In this document: positions 35,078 through 46,174 of the stretch, one piece after another | Numbering within the stretch: position 1 is the stretch's first letter | How the letters are laid out: every line of letters begins with the position of its first letter | Assembly: GCA_963829085.1 (NCBI GenBank) | Contig: CAWHHJ010000004.1 | Span: 434,001-498,000 of the forward strand | Source of the DNA: PALSA-1004 sp963829085 | GTDB lineage: Bacteria > Pseudomonadota > Gammaproteobacteria > Burkholderiales > SG8-41 | DNA: 64,000 nt | Reading direction: 5' to 3' | The notes under the pieces: generated by a model | Told to the model about the DNA's origin: nothing | Database searches by the model: none | Seen by the model: the letters and a program-made list of their open reading frames with translations, nothing else | Position numbers and translations under genes: made by a program

Positions 35078-37183
35078 TTGCCCTGCCTGCGCAATATTCT
35101 CAACCCACACTCGGTTGCCGTGATCGGCGCGTCCGACAGCGTCGTGAAATTCGGCGGACGCGTGATGAGTTTTCTGATTAAACACGGCTTTAGCGGGCAA
35201 ATAGTCCCCATAAATCCAGCGTCCGAACAAATTTGTGGTTTGAAAGCATACGCGGCGATCGGGGCCGCGCCCGGGCCCATTGACGTGGCCTTGATCGCGC
35301 TGCCTGCGCGCGCCGTGCCTGCTGCAATCCGCGAGTGCGGGGAGGCCGGCGTACGTGGCTGCGTGATCCTTTCGGCGGACTTCGCGGAAGCGGGCGACGA
35401 AGGCGCTACGCGCCAGCGGGAAGTCGTCGATATCGCGCGTCGCTACGGCCTGCGGATCATCGGTCCGAACTGTTTGGGTTTCATCAACCCCGGCCTGCGG
35501 TTAGCACTTACTTCGTCGGTAGCGCTCGCTGCAGAGCCTATGCCAGCCGGTGGCATTGGATTAATCAGCCAGAGTGGCTCGCTCATGGCATCGCTCATCT
35601 CCCACGCGCAGGACACGGGCGCCGGGTTCAGCGTTGCGGTATCGGTGGGCAACCAGGCGGATCTCGAAGTCTGCGATTTTATCGAGTACTTCATCGATGA
35701 CCCGGTGACGCGCGCGATTTGCGTCTATGTCGAAGGGCTGAAAGACGGTCGTCGATTCCTGGATCTTGCGGACCGCTGCCGCGATGCCGGCAAGCCGCTG
35801 CTGGTCGTAAACGCCGGACGCAGCGAAGCCGGCGCGCGCATTACGCAATCGCATACCGCCAGCCTCGCCGGCTCCAGCGAAGTATGGGCCGCCGCGTGCC
35901 GTCAACACGCGATCGTTTTGCTCGACGATCCGGAAGCGCTGATCTACTGCGCGCATTTCCTGATCCGCTTCGGGCCGCCGAGTGGCAACGGCGTGGCGGC
36001 GCTGTCGCCTTCGGGCGGAACGATCGCAATCACGGCGGACCGCCTGGCAGCCGCTCACCTGCGTCTGGCCGATTTGTCTCCAACCACCTCCTCCGCTCTT
36101 CATGACATCGTTCCGACGGGGCGACCGCTCAACCCGCTGGATATCGGCGGACTCGCTCGCGAACGAGGGCTCAGCGCTGCGCGACGAGCCTATGAGCTTT
36201 TGGCGTCCGATGACGACACAGCAGCGCTGTTAATCGTGGTTGCGACAACCCCCGAGCTCGACGCTAAGGTTCGCGCTTGGGCGGAGCTCGCGCTCGCGAT
36301 GGGCAAACCGACCGCGGTGTTGTTTCCGCCAGGTGCTCTCGTTGACCGGGCGCGTTCGATACTGCGCGAATTGCAGTGTCCTTATACCAATCGCATGGAC
36401 GACGCGCTGCGAGTCCTCAATGCGGCAATCGGGTATGGTACAGCGCTGCGCGCGCCGCGTGACGCGCCGATCGCGCCCATCAATCCGGCTCGCGTCGCTG
36501 AATTCGGCGCACCGTCGTCCGCACTCACTGAGACGGAGGCGAAAGAATTGTTAGATACGGTGAGTATTTCGACTGCGCGCGCACAGATTGCGATGAGCGA
36601 AGCAGACGCTGCGGTAATCGCAGGAGCAATCGGTTATCCGGTAGTGCTTAAGCTTAGCTCCCGCACCATCACTCACAAGAGCGATGTCGGCGGTGTACAT
36701 CTCAATCTGCGAGATGAACAAGCGCTGCGCAGCGCCTGGCATGACGTCCAATCTCGAGGGACTGCGCTGACTTCACCTGAAAAGCTCGAATGCGCCGTTC
36801 AACCGATGATAGTCGGCGGCACTGAGATGATCGTCGGCACGAAATGGGACCCGCAATTTGGCGCAACAGTGCTGGTGGGAGCGGGCGGGATCTGGGCTGA
36901 AACACTGCGTGATAGTCAAGTGGCTCTCGCGCCGGTCACCACACGCCAGGCGCTCGATCTGTTACAGCGCTTGCGCATGTGGCCATTGCTGGCGGGCAGC
37001 CGCGGCCGCGGTGCCGCCGATATTGATACACTCGTCGAGGTTGTCGTCCGCACAAGTTGGCTCGCCGCGACGCTTGGACCGCGTCTTCAGGAACTCGACA
37101 TCAATCCACTGCTCGTCAAATCACGAGGCGAAGGCGCTATTGCACTCGATGCGCGTGCAACACTGCTGCCGCTGCAACTATGA
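35078..37183 (+). CDS. NDP-forming acyl-CoA ligase (acetate-CoA ligase ADP-forming-like)
   Basis: This 701-residue fused ligase has an N-terminal CoA-binding Rossmann domain (SVAVIGASDS, about residues 12-21), a succinyl-CoA-ligase-like region with the phospho-histidine motif SHTASLAG (about residue 265), and a C-terminal ATP-grasp domain (THKSDVGGVHL). Such enzymes interconvert an acyl-CoA with the acid and ATP. TTG 35078 is the first start-like codon after the in-frame stop at 35027. The gene is followed ten bases later by an enoyl-CoA hydratase, so an acyl-CoA route for an unusual acid is plausible. Substrate not determinable. Confidence 0.82.
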   Translation: MPCLRNILNPHSVAVIGASDSVVKFGGRVMSFLIKHGFSGQIVPINPASEQICGLKAYAAIGAAPGPIDVALIALPARAVPAAIRECGEAGVRGCVILSADFAEAGDEGATRQREVVDIARRYGLRIIGPNCLGFINPGLRLALTSSVALAAEPMPAGGIGLISQSGSLMASLISHAQDTGAGFSVAVSVGNQADLEVCDFIEYFIDDPVTRAICVYVEGLKDGRRFLDLADRCRDAGKPLLVVNAGRSEAGARITQSHTASLAGSSEVWAAACRQHAIVLLDDPEALIYCAHFLIRFGPPSGNGVAALSPSGGTIAITADRLAAAHLRLADLSPTTSSALHDIVPTGRPLNPLDIGGLARERGLSAARRAYELLASDDDTAALLIVVATTPELDAKVRAWAELALAMGKPTAVLFPPGALVDRARSILRELQCPYTNRMDDALRVLNAAIGYGTALRAPRDAPIAPINPARVAEFGAPSSALTETEAKELLDTVSISTARAQIAMSEADAAVIAGAIGYPVVLKLSSRTITHKSDVGGVHLNLRDEQALRSAWHDVQSRGTALTSPEKLECAVQPMIVGGTEMIVGTKWDPQFGATVLVGAGGIWAETLRDSQVALAPVTTRQALDLLQRLRMWPLLAGSRGRGAADIDTLVEVVVRTSWLAATLGPRLQELDINPLLVKSRGEGAIALDARATLLPLQL

Positions 37184-37193
37184 AAGCAACGTT

Positions 37194-37934
37194 ATGAGCA
37201 CGACGGTTGTGATGTATGAAGTGGTCGACAACATTGCGGTCATTACGCTCAATCGGCCGGATGAGCGCAACGCGATGAACAACGAGCTCACGACCGCACT
37301 GCGCGCGGCGTGGGAGCGCTTCAATGCCAGCGACGAGCGCGTCGCCATCCTCACTCATGCCGGAGAACATTTCTCTGTTGGCGTCGATGTGAAATCACCC
37401 GCCGAAGACTTTCCTGCATGCGTGCCCAACGTCGGCGTACAGCTCGAGAAACCGTTGATCGCAGCAGTCTCCGGGTGGACGGTCGGCGGCGGAGTTGTGA
37501 TGGTACAGATGGCCGACTTGTGCGTCGCTGCGGATACGACGAAATTCATGTTCCCCGAGGCAAAAGTCGGCTTTACGGGCGCATTGATAGCAGGGCTGGC
37601 CGCACGCATTCCGCACAAAGTTGCGATGGAACTGATGCTGCTCGGCGAAGAGCTCGGCGCGCAGCGCGCGTATGAGATCGGCTTGGTGAATAAAGTCGTG
37701 CCGCAGGCCGAGTTGCGTGACGCGGCACTGAAATACGCAAGGCGACTCGCTGATAATGCGCCGATGGTCTTGTCGTTGCTGCGCGAGTTCGTGAGGGACG
37801 TGATCCCACGCGGTCCTTCGGAACATGTCGCGCGCGGACGGCTCGCAATCCAGCGTGTGCGGCGGAGCGATGACGCCGGCGAAGGCGTCGCGAGCTTCAA
37901 GGAAAAACGCAAACCGCGATTCCGTGGACGTTGA
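37194..37934 (+). CDS. Enoyl-CoA hydratase/isomerase family protein
   Basis: From ATG 37194 this is a 246-residue crotonase-fold protein (VITLNRPDERNAMNNEL). The oxyanion-hole segments AGEHFSVGVDV and SGWTVGGGVVM are present, with PEAKVG further on. The open frame extends upstream into the ligase gene, but the start after the ligase stop is preferred for family length. Members hydrate, isomerise or cleave acyl-CoA substrates; the precise reaction cannot be told. Likely one operon with the upstream ligase. Confidence 0.85.
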   Translation: MSTTVVMYEVVDNIAVITLNRPDERNAMNNELTTALRAAWERFNASDERVAILTHAGEHFSVGVDVKSPAEDFPACVPNVGVQLEKPLIAAVSGWTVGGGVVMVQMADLCVAADTTKFMFPEAKVGFTGALIAGLAARIPHKVAMELMLLGEELGAQRAYEIGLVNKVVPQAELRDAALKYARRLADNAPMVLSLLREFVRDVIPRGPSEHVARGRLAIQRVRRSDDAGEGVASFKEKRKPRFRGR

Positions 37935-38023
37935 CTCCGTATGACGCCGAAGTTTGCCGCTAATGGTCGGCCCAGCGCGGACTCCGGCCGCTTTCTTAAC
38001 AGAAAGTCTCGGCACTCGATCGC

Positions 38024-39374
38024 ATGCCGTACGATCCGCTGACCGCAGCCACACCTGGCACCGGCCTTTCGCATGTCGGGTCATACTGGGCCGCAACAGC
38101 GGGCGATCTTGCAGTGGATGACGGCCGTGCGCCCGCTCAAGTTGATACCGACGTCGCGATAATCGGAGGCGGTTACACGGGCCTTTCTTGTGCGTACCAT
38201 CTCGCACACCAGTACCGCCTTAACGCCGTGGTGCTTGAAGCGAATCGTCCCGGTTGGGGATGTAGCGGACGCAACGGCGGCTTTGCGCGGATGGCACTGG
38301 GCCGGTTGACGGCCGAAGAAATGCTGACGCGCTGGGGCCGCACTACCGCAAAGCGCGTATTTGCCGAAGTGAAGGCGTCGCTCGATACCGTGCGCAGCAT
38401 GCTGCACGCGGGCCGCATCGACTGCGACGCAAGCGAATCGGGCCACTTGAAAATCGCGCACCGGCCGAGCCGCGCCGCAGGGCTCAAGCGTGAAGCCGAC
38501 GTACCTGCAACACGATTTCAACTATCCCGCCGAGTTCATTGACGCTGACGAACTGAACAGCAAGCATGTCGGCGGCCCGCAAGCGCATGGCGCACTGCGC
38601 ATTCCGGACGCGCTCGCGGTGCACCCGCTCAAGCTCGCATCCGGCGTTTTGCGCATGGCGCGCGCGGCAGGTGCGATCGTTCATTCGTCGACTCCGGTGA
38701 CTGGCTGGCACAAACGCGGGGCGGAGCATGTGCTGGCAACGCCGCACGGCACAGTGCAGGCGAAACGCGTGGTGATTGCGACGAACGGTTACACGCCGCA
38801 AGGTTTGCATCCGGCGATTCAAGCGACGTTGTTGCCGGTGCTGTCTCATATCATTGTCACGCGCCCGCTAACTGCCGATGAGATCGCCGCAGCAAATTTT
38901 TTGACACGGCACGTGCTGACCGACACACGCAAATTGCTCTACTATTGGCGGCGCCTGCCGGACGACCGCATTCTCTTCGGCGGTCGCGGACTCATCAACG
39001 ATGCGCCCCATGCAAACACACAGCAACGTAATTTCCTGCTCAGCGAATTGATAGCGAAACACTTCGGACTCGAACGCCTTACTGTCGATTACGACTGGCA
39101 TGGCTGGGTGTGCCTCACACGCGATTTTCTGCCGCACATCCATCATCCCGCCGACGATGCTTCTGTTCATTACGCCTTGGGCTATCAGGGCAGCGGCGTG
39201 TCACTGAGCCTACACGCCGGCAAGTTAATCGCGCAGCGTTTGGCCGGCGACACGACCGCAAATCCACTCACCGCCAGCGATAAACCGCTGGCGCGCTATC
39301 CGCTGCACCGATTCATACGCATCCCGCAGCGCGCGATGTATCGGTGGTACCGGCATTTGGATAATTCGGATTGA
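38024..39374 (+). CDS. FAD-dependent oxidoreductase (DAO/PuuB-like), one-base frameshift
   Basis: The N-terminus has a dinucleotide-binding motif (DVAIIGGGYTGLSCAYHL) and the SGRNGGFARMALG signature of the gamma-glutamylputrescine oxidase-like amine oxidases. The frame shifts at CC 38504-38505 next to a GTAC. Dropping one base joins KREADV to LQHDFNYPAEFI and yields 449 residues, a normal length. The end overlaps the next start as TGATG, so the two are translationally coupled. Likely substrate is an amine or amino acid; this is inference. Confidence 0.8.
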
Positions 39375-40328
39375 TGAAAACACTTCTCGCATTCGTCGCC
39401 TTGACGATTTGCTGCTTCTCATACAGTCAGGACTATCCGGTCAAGCCGATTCGGCTGGTCGTTCCTTACTCACCCGGTGGCCCTGTCGACATCGTTGGAC
39501 GGATCGTTGCCCAAAAACTAACGCCCGCGCTTTCGCAACAGGTCATTGTCGATAACCGTGCGGGCGGCGGCGGGAATCTCGCCGTGGAAATCGTCGCTAA
39601 GTCTGCGGCGGACGGCTACACGCTTCTAATGGGCGCGAATGGCACGAACGCGATCAACCCCGGACTATATCCACATCTCGCCGTCGATCCAGCGCGCGAG
39701 CTTGCGCCCATCACCATGATTGCGTCGAGTCCAATGATATTGGTTGTCCATCCGACCCTGTCCGCTCATTCCGTCAAAGAATTCGTCGCGCTGGCCAAGT
39801 CCAAGCCCGGCGCGATCAATTTCGCTTCGTCGGGTAACGGCTCGACCGCGCATCTGGCGAGCGAGCTATTGAAAAGCATGACGGGCATCAACATCGTGCA
39901 CGTGCCGTATAAAGGTGCTGGACCCGCCTTGACGGATCTCGTCGGCGGACAGGTCCAGACTATGATCACCGGTGTCTCATCGACATTGCCGTGACGTTAA
40001 AGGCGGACGCCTCAGGCCGCTCGCGGTGTCGAGCGATAAACGCCTCGCAATTCTGCCGGACGTGCCGGCGTTAGCTGAGGAAGTCGCCGGCTACGAGGTA
40101 AACACGTGGTACGGTGTGTTTGCGCCTGTACAAACGCCGCGGCCCATCATCGACAAATTGAATCGTACGCTCGCGAGTCTATTTGCTACCGCAGATGCAC
40201 GCGAACGCCTTGCCGCACTCGGGGCGGAGCCGGTGACCATGCCGCCTGAGCAATTCGCCGCTGCAATACACAAAGAAACAGTCAAATGGGCGAAGGTCAT
40301 CAAAAACGCCGGCGTGCGGCCTGAGTAA
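39374..40328 (+). CDS. Bug-family (TctC) periplasmic receptor, one-base frameshift
   Basis: Signal peptide (MKTLLAFVALTICCFSYSQ) then DYPVKPIRLVVPYSPGGPVD, the classic Bug start. The frame meets TGA at about 39992 after SSTLP. Skipping one base gives DVKGGRLRPLAVSSDKR and a normal end, 317 residues in all. It is coupled by TGATG to the upstream FAD oxidase, suggesting the receptor takes up that enzyme's substrate or a related acid. No membrane partner genes nearby. Confidence 0.85.
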
Positions 40329-40505
40329 TTCAACGCCGGTCATCGTTCGCAAGAAGCGGGTTCTCACGTTACGGCGTTGACCACGCGACCCAAGAAATAC
40401 TACCTGCAATCCCCGGTGGAACCTTCGTACACTAGCTCGCAGACCGGAGACCAACTCCGGCGCATCCCGACGTCATCTGACAGGGAGCTGCCAAGGCAGG
40501 TAACG

Positions 40506-43500
40506 ATGCGGCTGATTTTCGCGAGAATGGTCGGCAAGCGCTGGGTCGCCTGGGTCATCCTCGCGTTAGGCCTCACCTTTTCTGTCCTCGCGTTGTTCCT
40601 TCTCAAAGCGCGCATTGAGAGCGAGGCGAGACTCAGGTTTGATAATAACGTGATGAGCGTCAGCTACGCCATTCAGTCGCGTATCTGGTCTTATTACGAC
40701 GTCCTTTACGGCGTTCAGGGCTTGTTCAAGGTGTCGGATGCAGTGACGCGCGCCGACTTCCGGAAGTACGCATCGAGTTTGAATCTGCGTGAGCGCTATC
40801 CCGGATTTCAGGTGCTGTCGTTTTCACGTTACCTGCAGCGCACGGAACTCAAAGACTATGAGGAGCGCGTCAGGCGCGATACCAGCCTCGATGCTGCAGG
40901 CTATCCTGATTTCAAAGTGAAGCCTCCCGGCGACCGCGCCGAATATTACGTCGTTGACTATATCGAGCCGATGGCAGGCAACGACAACGCGTTCGGGTTC
41001 GATCTGCACGCCGAGCCGCTCCGCGTCCTTGCGCTGGAACGTGCGCGCGACACGGGTGAGATCGTTGCTTCCGGGCGTCTAGTTCTTGTTAGCAGCCGGC
41101 AGGTCGGCTTCTCCCTGCGCGTTCCCGTCTACCGGAACGAAATGCCGCTAAGAACGGAGAAGGACCGCCGTGACGCCTTTATTGGCGTCGTCTCGGCGAC
41201 GTTCGTAATTGATGAATTGATACCAAAGGTCGTCGGCATTGAGACGCTGCAGAACACTCGCATCCAGATATTCGACGCGGGCTTCTTCAATGTGCTCGAG
41301 GATGCGGGCACGCTGCCCGGCAACAACATGATCTACGACAGCGGCGGCGCGCATACAACTGCGTCTATGCCATCTTTGCGATGGTTTACCCTGCCGCAGC
41401 TTACGCAACGGTCGAAACTCAATGTGGGCGGGCGTCTGTGGGACACGCGCTTTACCGAATTGAGCGGCTTCACCGATAAGCCAAATCAGTTCCTGCCGCT
41501 GACCGTTTTTGGCGCCGGAACATTGACCAGTTTATTGCTATTTGCGCTGTTTCGCTCACTGGCTGCAAGGAGCCGCAGAGGCGACGCGATCTATCGCTCG
41601 GTCATTGCCGTCATGGCAGAGGGTATCGTGCTGCGCGATGCCCGGGGCAGGATCGTTTCGTGCAATGCGAGCGCAGAACGGATCCTGGGCCGCACTCTCG
41701 ATCAGATGAAGGGCGATCGATTGTTCGATCCGGCCTGGGTCGCATTTCGTGAAGACGGAGCGCCACTACCGGATGACGAGCGGCCGGCCGAGCTCGCCGT
41801 GCGCACCGGACAAATGCAATCCAACGTCGTCGTCGGTTTTCGGCGGCGCGCCGGGCGAATGCTGTGGCTTTCTATGAATGCGCAGTCCTTATACGAAACG
41901 TCGAAGACTGTACCATCCGGCATCGTAACAACCTTCACCGACATTACCGAGCGGCGGCAGAGCGAGCGGCGTCAGGTAATGGAACACGCCATCACCGGCG
42001 TGCTTGCATCAGCGGAAACACTGGCCGAGGCGATACCCAACATCATCCAGACCATCTGCGGGACGATGCGATGGCAGTGCGGAGCACGCTGGGCATGGGA
42101 CAAGCAGGCAATGCTGCTGCGCTACAGCGAAGCCTGGGGTACGGATATTCCAGCAATACAGGAATTCATTGCGGCAAGCGCAAACGGCACGATTGAACCG
42201 GACGAGGCTAAGAAAGGGCTTGTCCGACGTATTTTTCGGTCCGGGCAGCCGCACTGGGTTGCCGATATCGCCCAAGTCGATGGACTGGTGAAGCGCGCCG
42301 GTATCGTCCGGAAAGCCGGACTGCATGGCTCATTTGCGTTTGCGCTTGTGCATGGCACTGAAGTTCTCGGCGTCATGGAATTCTTTCATACCGAGGTGCG
42401 GCCACCCGACGAGATGTTGATCGCCAGCGCGGCATCTATCGGCAGTCAGATCGGCCAATACATGGTCCGCAAGGAAGCGGAGGAGCGCGCGCGCCACCTT
42501 GCGCACTACGATGAGCTTACCGGCATTCCGAACCGCGCGATGTTCAACCTGCGTCTCTCCCACGCACTTGCGCAGGCGAAACGCAGCGAAAAGCCGCTCG
42601 CCGTTCTCTTCATCGATCTTGACCGCTTCAAGAATATCAATGACACGCTGGGACACGAAGCCGGCGATCTTGTTCTGAAGACAATCACCGCGCGGCTGCT
42701 CGGGTGCCTGCGCGAGAGCGACACCGTGGCACGTCTCGGGGGCGACGAATTCGTCGTACTGATCGAGGAATCAATCCGGCCGATCGACATCGCCGGCATT
42801 GCGGAAAAAATTCTTGCTGCCGTCGCGCAGCCGATTCGACTGGAAGGTCAGGAATTTCACGTCACCGCCAGTATCGGCATCAGCACCTACCCGGACGACT
42901 GCGAAGACCTGCAGGGGTTGATGAAGTACGCGGACATCTCGATGTACCGGGCGAAGGAGCAGGGCAAGAACAATTACCAGTTCTTTTCCTCACAGAAGAA
43001 TGAGCACACCGTTTCGCGCCTTGCCCTCGAATCGAATTTGCGGCGCGCGCTCGAGCGCAACGAGTTTGTCACTGCACTACCAACCTAAGGTCGACGTTGC
43101 GAGCGGGCGCGTCACCGGCGTGGAGGCGCTGGTGCGCTGGCAACGGCCGTCCAAGCCTTTGCTGATGCCGCTTCAGTTTATTCCGCTCGCCGAGGAAACC
43201 GGCCTGATTGTTCCCATCGGCGCGTGGGTGCTCAACACCGCATGCGCGCAAAGCAAAGCGCTGCGCGCACAGGGTATGGCCAACGTGCGCGTTGCAGTCA
43301 ACGTCTCGGCGCGACAGCTGCGTCACGAAAATCTGTTCCAGGACGTCGCCCGTGCACTTGAAGAGCACGAGCTCGACGCGAGCGCGCTGGAACTCGAGAT
43401 CACCGAGAGTGTCGTGATCCAAAGCCCTGAACAGGCGATAACCCTCTTGAGCAAGCTCAAAGAAATGGGCATACGGCTGTCCATCGACGACTTCGGCACC

Positions 43501-43797
43501 GGTTACTCGTCGCTCAGCTACTTGAAACGGCTGCCGATTGACGCCGTCAAGATCGACCGTTCATTCATCCGAGATCTCCCTGACGATAACGACGACGCCG
43601 TGATCACGCGGGCGATCATCGCAATGGCGCATAGCCTCAAGCTTTCGGTGATTGCGGAAGGTGTTGAGACGGATGCGCAGCTTGCGTTTCTGCGTCAACA
43701 CGGATGCGACGAAATGCAGGGTTACTATTTCAGCAAGCCCGTGCCGGCGGACCAGCTAAGCAGCCTCATCGACAGACGCGCACCCGCGCTGGTCTGA
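40506..43797 (+). CDS. Membrane GGDEF/EAL protein with CHASE, PAS and GAF sensor domains, one-base frameshift
   Basis: I prefer ATG 40506, with AAGGCAGG upstream, over the first TTG at 40377. Order: TM helix (WVAWVILALGLTFSVLALFLL), CHASE-like periplasmic domain, second TM (near FLPLTVFGAGTLTSLLLF), PAS, GAF, GGDEF with intact GGDEF motif, and EAL with intact EAL and DDFGTGYSS. It probably makes and degrades cyclic di-GMP. The frame breaks near 43069; removing one base turns the end of the first frame into NEFVLHYQPKVD. Corrected length 1096 residues. Confidence 0.88.
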
Positions 43798-43895
43798 CCC
43801 TGATCTTCTGACGCAATCGCACGACGGGTCAAAAGACCGGCGATTGCTACGCGCTGCGGTACAATTCGAGCAACCACATAATCGAGGAGTCATCG

Positions 43896-45219
43896 ATGGA
43901 CTCGCCCACCCATAAGCCGCAGCTTGCGCACAACGTTACGCGGCTCGCACATCTTGATCTGCCCGGCGCCGGACAGGTTTATGTGGCCGGGCAGTACACG
44001 TATATCGGGCACATTCCGAATCAGTCTCAGCTCGGCACTTCTATCATCGACGTGGCGGACGCCAGAAATCCGCGCATCGTGTCGCAGATTTTTCTCGAGG
44101 ATCCGAATTCGCATAGTCACAAGGCGCGCGTCATCGGCGACATCATGATCGTTAATAGCGAACGCAACATGACCGCCATCGGCCGCAAGGCCGACGAGCT
44201 GCCGAAATTACGCACGCAGTTGCGCACGGCGCTCGGGCGCGAGCCCAATCACGCGGAGCTCGCGCAGAAACTCGGCGTGCAGCCGTCGGACATCCCGACG
44301 GTCGAAGCGGCTGAGCGCAATCCGTACCGATCAGGGCGGCTTCCGTATTTACAACGTCGCTGACCGTGCTCATCCGAAGTTGATCACGTTCCAGAAAACG
44401 AGCGGCATCGGCGTGCATCGCTTCGATATGGATGCGAACTACGCTTACATCTCCACTGAAATGCCGGGCTACATCGGCAACATCCTCGTTATATACGACA
44501 TCCGCAATCCTGCGACGCCAACGGAAGTGTCGCGCTGGTGGCTGCCGGGACAGCATGTCGCCGGTGGTGAGAAGCCGACGTGGCCCGGACGCCAGCACCG
44601 TCTTCATCACACGCTGCGCGTCGGCGACCGGCTGTGGGCAGGCTGCTGGCACGGCGGCGTGCGCGTGATCGATGTTGCGGATATCCGCAAGCCGCGCACG
44701 ATCGGTGAATACAACTATCATCCGCCGTTTCCGGAACCTTCACATACGTTCATGGGCGTGCCGTTTCCTATTGACGGACGCCAGATTGCGATTGCAATCG
44801 ACGAGGAAGATCACGCACACAGCGCGGATGAAATGGAGCGCCGGCGCGGACGCCCGCATGGCTGCATGTGGGTTTTCGACGTCTCAGATCTCGCGAACAT
44901 CAAACCCCTCTCGATCTATGAAGTGAGCGAGCTCGATTCTCCATGGAGCCGCGCAACACCCGGCCGCTTCGGTGCGCATCAGTTCCAGGAGCACATGAAA
45001 GACACGCTCGTTTACTGCGCATGGTTCGCCGGCGGCTTGCGCATCGTGGACATCGCAGACCCCCTTGCGCCGCGTGAAGTGGGCTACTACATTCCCGAGC
45101 CGGCGAAGGGGAAAGCCGCGCCGCAAACCAACGATGTGGATGTCGACGACCGCGGGCTTATTTACATCGTTGACCGCTATGCGGGCTTCGACGTGCTCGA
45201 ATTCAAGCGTTCAAATTAA
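43896..45219 (+). CDS. LVIVD-repeat beta-propeller protein, one-base frameshift
   Basis: Repeated blades such as SIIDVADARNPRIVSQ, LVIYDIRNPATPTEVS, RVIDVADIRKPRTIGE and RIVDIADPLAPREVGY define an LVIVD-type propeller. Start ATG 43896 with GAGGAG upstream. The frame is lost near GTAC 44324; removing one base gives NPY-DQGGFRIYNVADRAHPK and 440 residues. Between blades lies a segment LGREPNHAELAQKLGV that resembles sigma-70 region 3. No signal peptide is obvious. Function unknown. Confidence 0.78.
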
Positions 45220-45227
45220 ACATATGA

Positions 45228-45358
45228 GCCGCAGATAAACGCCCGATACGCGCGGATACAAACGAACGCTACGCAGATTCGTGCCTTGGGCGACTATCGT
45301 GATGAATGCGGATGACTGTATTAATCATCTGCGTTTGTCCAAATCTTTTACCTGCGGC
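45228..45358. repeat. 131-base intergenic element with terminal inverted repeats
   Basis: The element begins GCCGCAGATAAA and ends TTTACCTGCGGC, an inverted pair with one mismatch in 12. Inside are further partial copies of CGCGGATAC / GCAGAT / ATCTGCGTTTG. It fills the gap between two convergent genes. It looks like a REP/MITE-type extragenic repeat; a bidirectional terminator role is possible. No T-run hairpin was seen. Confidence 0.5.
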
Positions 45359-45381
45359 GTCAGGCTTTTGTTCGCTTTGAC

Positions 45382-46146
45382 CTACTCAATCCCCGCGGCG
45401 GTAAACACGGCTTTGGCGCCGGGCGTTGCCAGGAGTTTCAGCACGGCCTTGCCCGCGTCCGCCGCCGGTGCGCCTGTCATCAGCGCTGCATCGTAGGGCG
45501 TGTAGTTCTGCACTTCCGCGGGCAATGGCCCGACTAGCTTCAGGCCTTTCGACGTGTACAGCTTGATTTCGGTAATCGCACCTAAACCGATCTCATTGCC
45601 TTTGCCCTTGATGACGTGCTCCATTACCGACGCTCCATCAGGATAACGCGTCGTTTTCGGCTTCAGCTGTTCGAGAATACCCATGGTGCCGAACAGCTTG
45701 TCGAGATAGAGCCCGCTGGAAGCCGAGTTATAGACGACCGTGTCGGCAGCGAGCAACGCTTGCTTGAGCGCATCGGTCGTCGCAACATTGGGCGCCGCCG
45801 CTGAATCGCGGACGATGATGCCTACGCCGACGCGCCCCACGGGTGTGCGCGTGCCAGCGTCGATCTTGCCGTCTTTCGCGCCCTGTTCAATTACCATGGG
45901 CGGCACCACGACGATGTCATACACTTCGCCGGCGGCCAGACGTTTCGTGATTTGCGGCGTCGTATTGAACAGGATTTTGAGATCATGTCCGAGATCGTGT
46001 TTCACTTTCTCGGCAAATGCATGCAATCCCGGCTCAACCGCGCCGCCGCTCAGCACTTTCACTTCCGCGGCAGATGCACAGTTGGTAGCGCCGGCGAGCA
46101 TCAGGATTGAAACGAACAGACGAGTGCGTGACATGAACGACTCCAT
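45382..46146 (-). CDS. ModA-like periplasmic substrate-binding protein
   Basis: A 254-residue exported protein (signal LFVSILMLAGATNCASA) with the ModA-type pattern: EVKVLSGGAVEPGL, an NTTPQITKRLAAGEVYDIVVVPP segment and an IGLGAITEIK region. ATG 46134 is an alternative start. True ModA proteins bind molybdate, but many Burkholderiales relatives next to Bug genes bind other anions. It is the last gene of the minus-strand set running from 51264. No modBC is present. Confidence 0.78.
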   Translation of the reverse strand: MESFMSRTRLFVSILMLAGATNCASAAEVKVLSGGAVEPGLHAFAEKVKHDLGHDLKILFNTTPQITKRLAAGEVYDIVVVPPMVIEQGAKDGKIDAGTRTPVGRVGVGIIVRDSAAAPNVATTDALKQALLAADTVVYNSASSGLYLDKLFGTMGILEQLKPKTTRYPDGASVMEHVIKGKGNEIGLGAITEIKLYTSKGLKLVGPLPAEVQNYTPYDAALMTGAPAADAGKAVLKLLATPGAKAVFTAAGIE

Positions 46147-46174
46147 AGTGAGATTGCAGTTGATAAAAACAAGA

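Noticed and set aside
40377..40505. Earlier TTG start for the GGDEF/EAL membrane protein
   Set aside because: The added 43 residues are hydrophilic and not family-like, while ATG 40506 has a ribosome-binding site and directly precedes the first membrane span.
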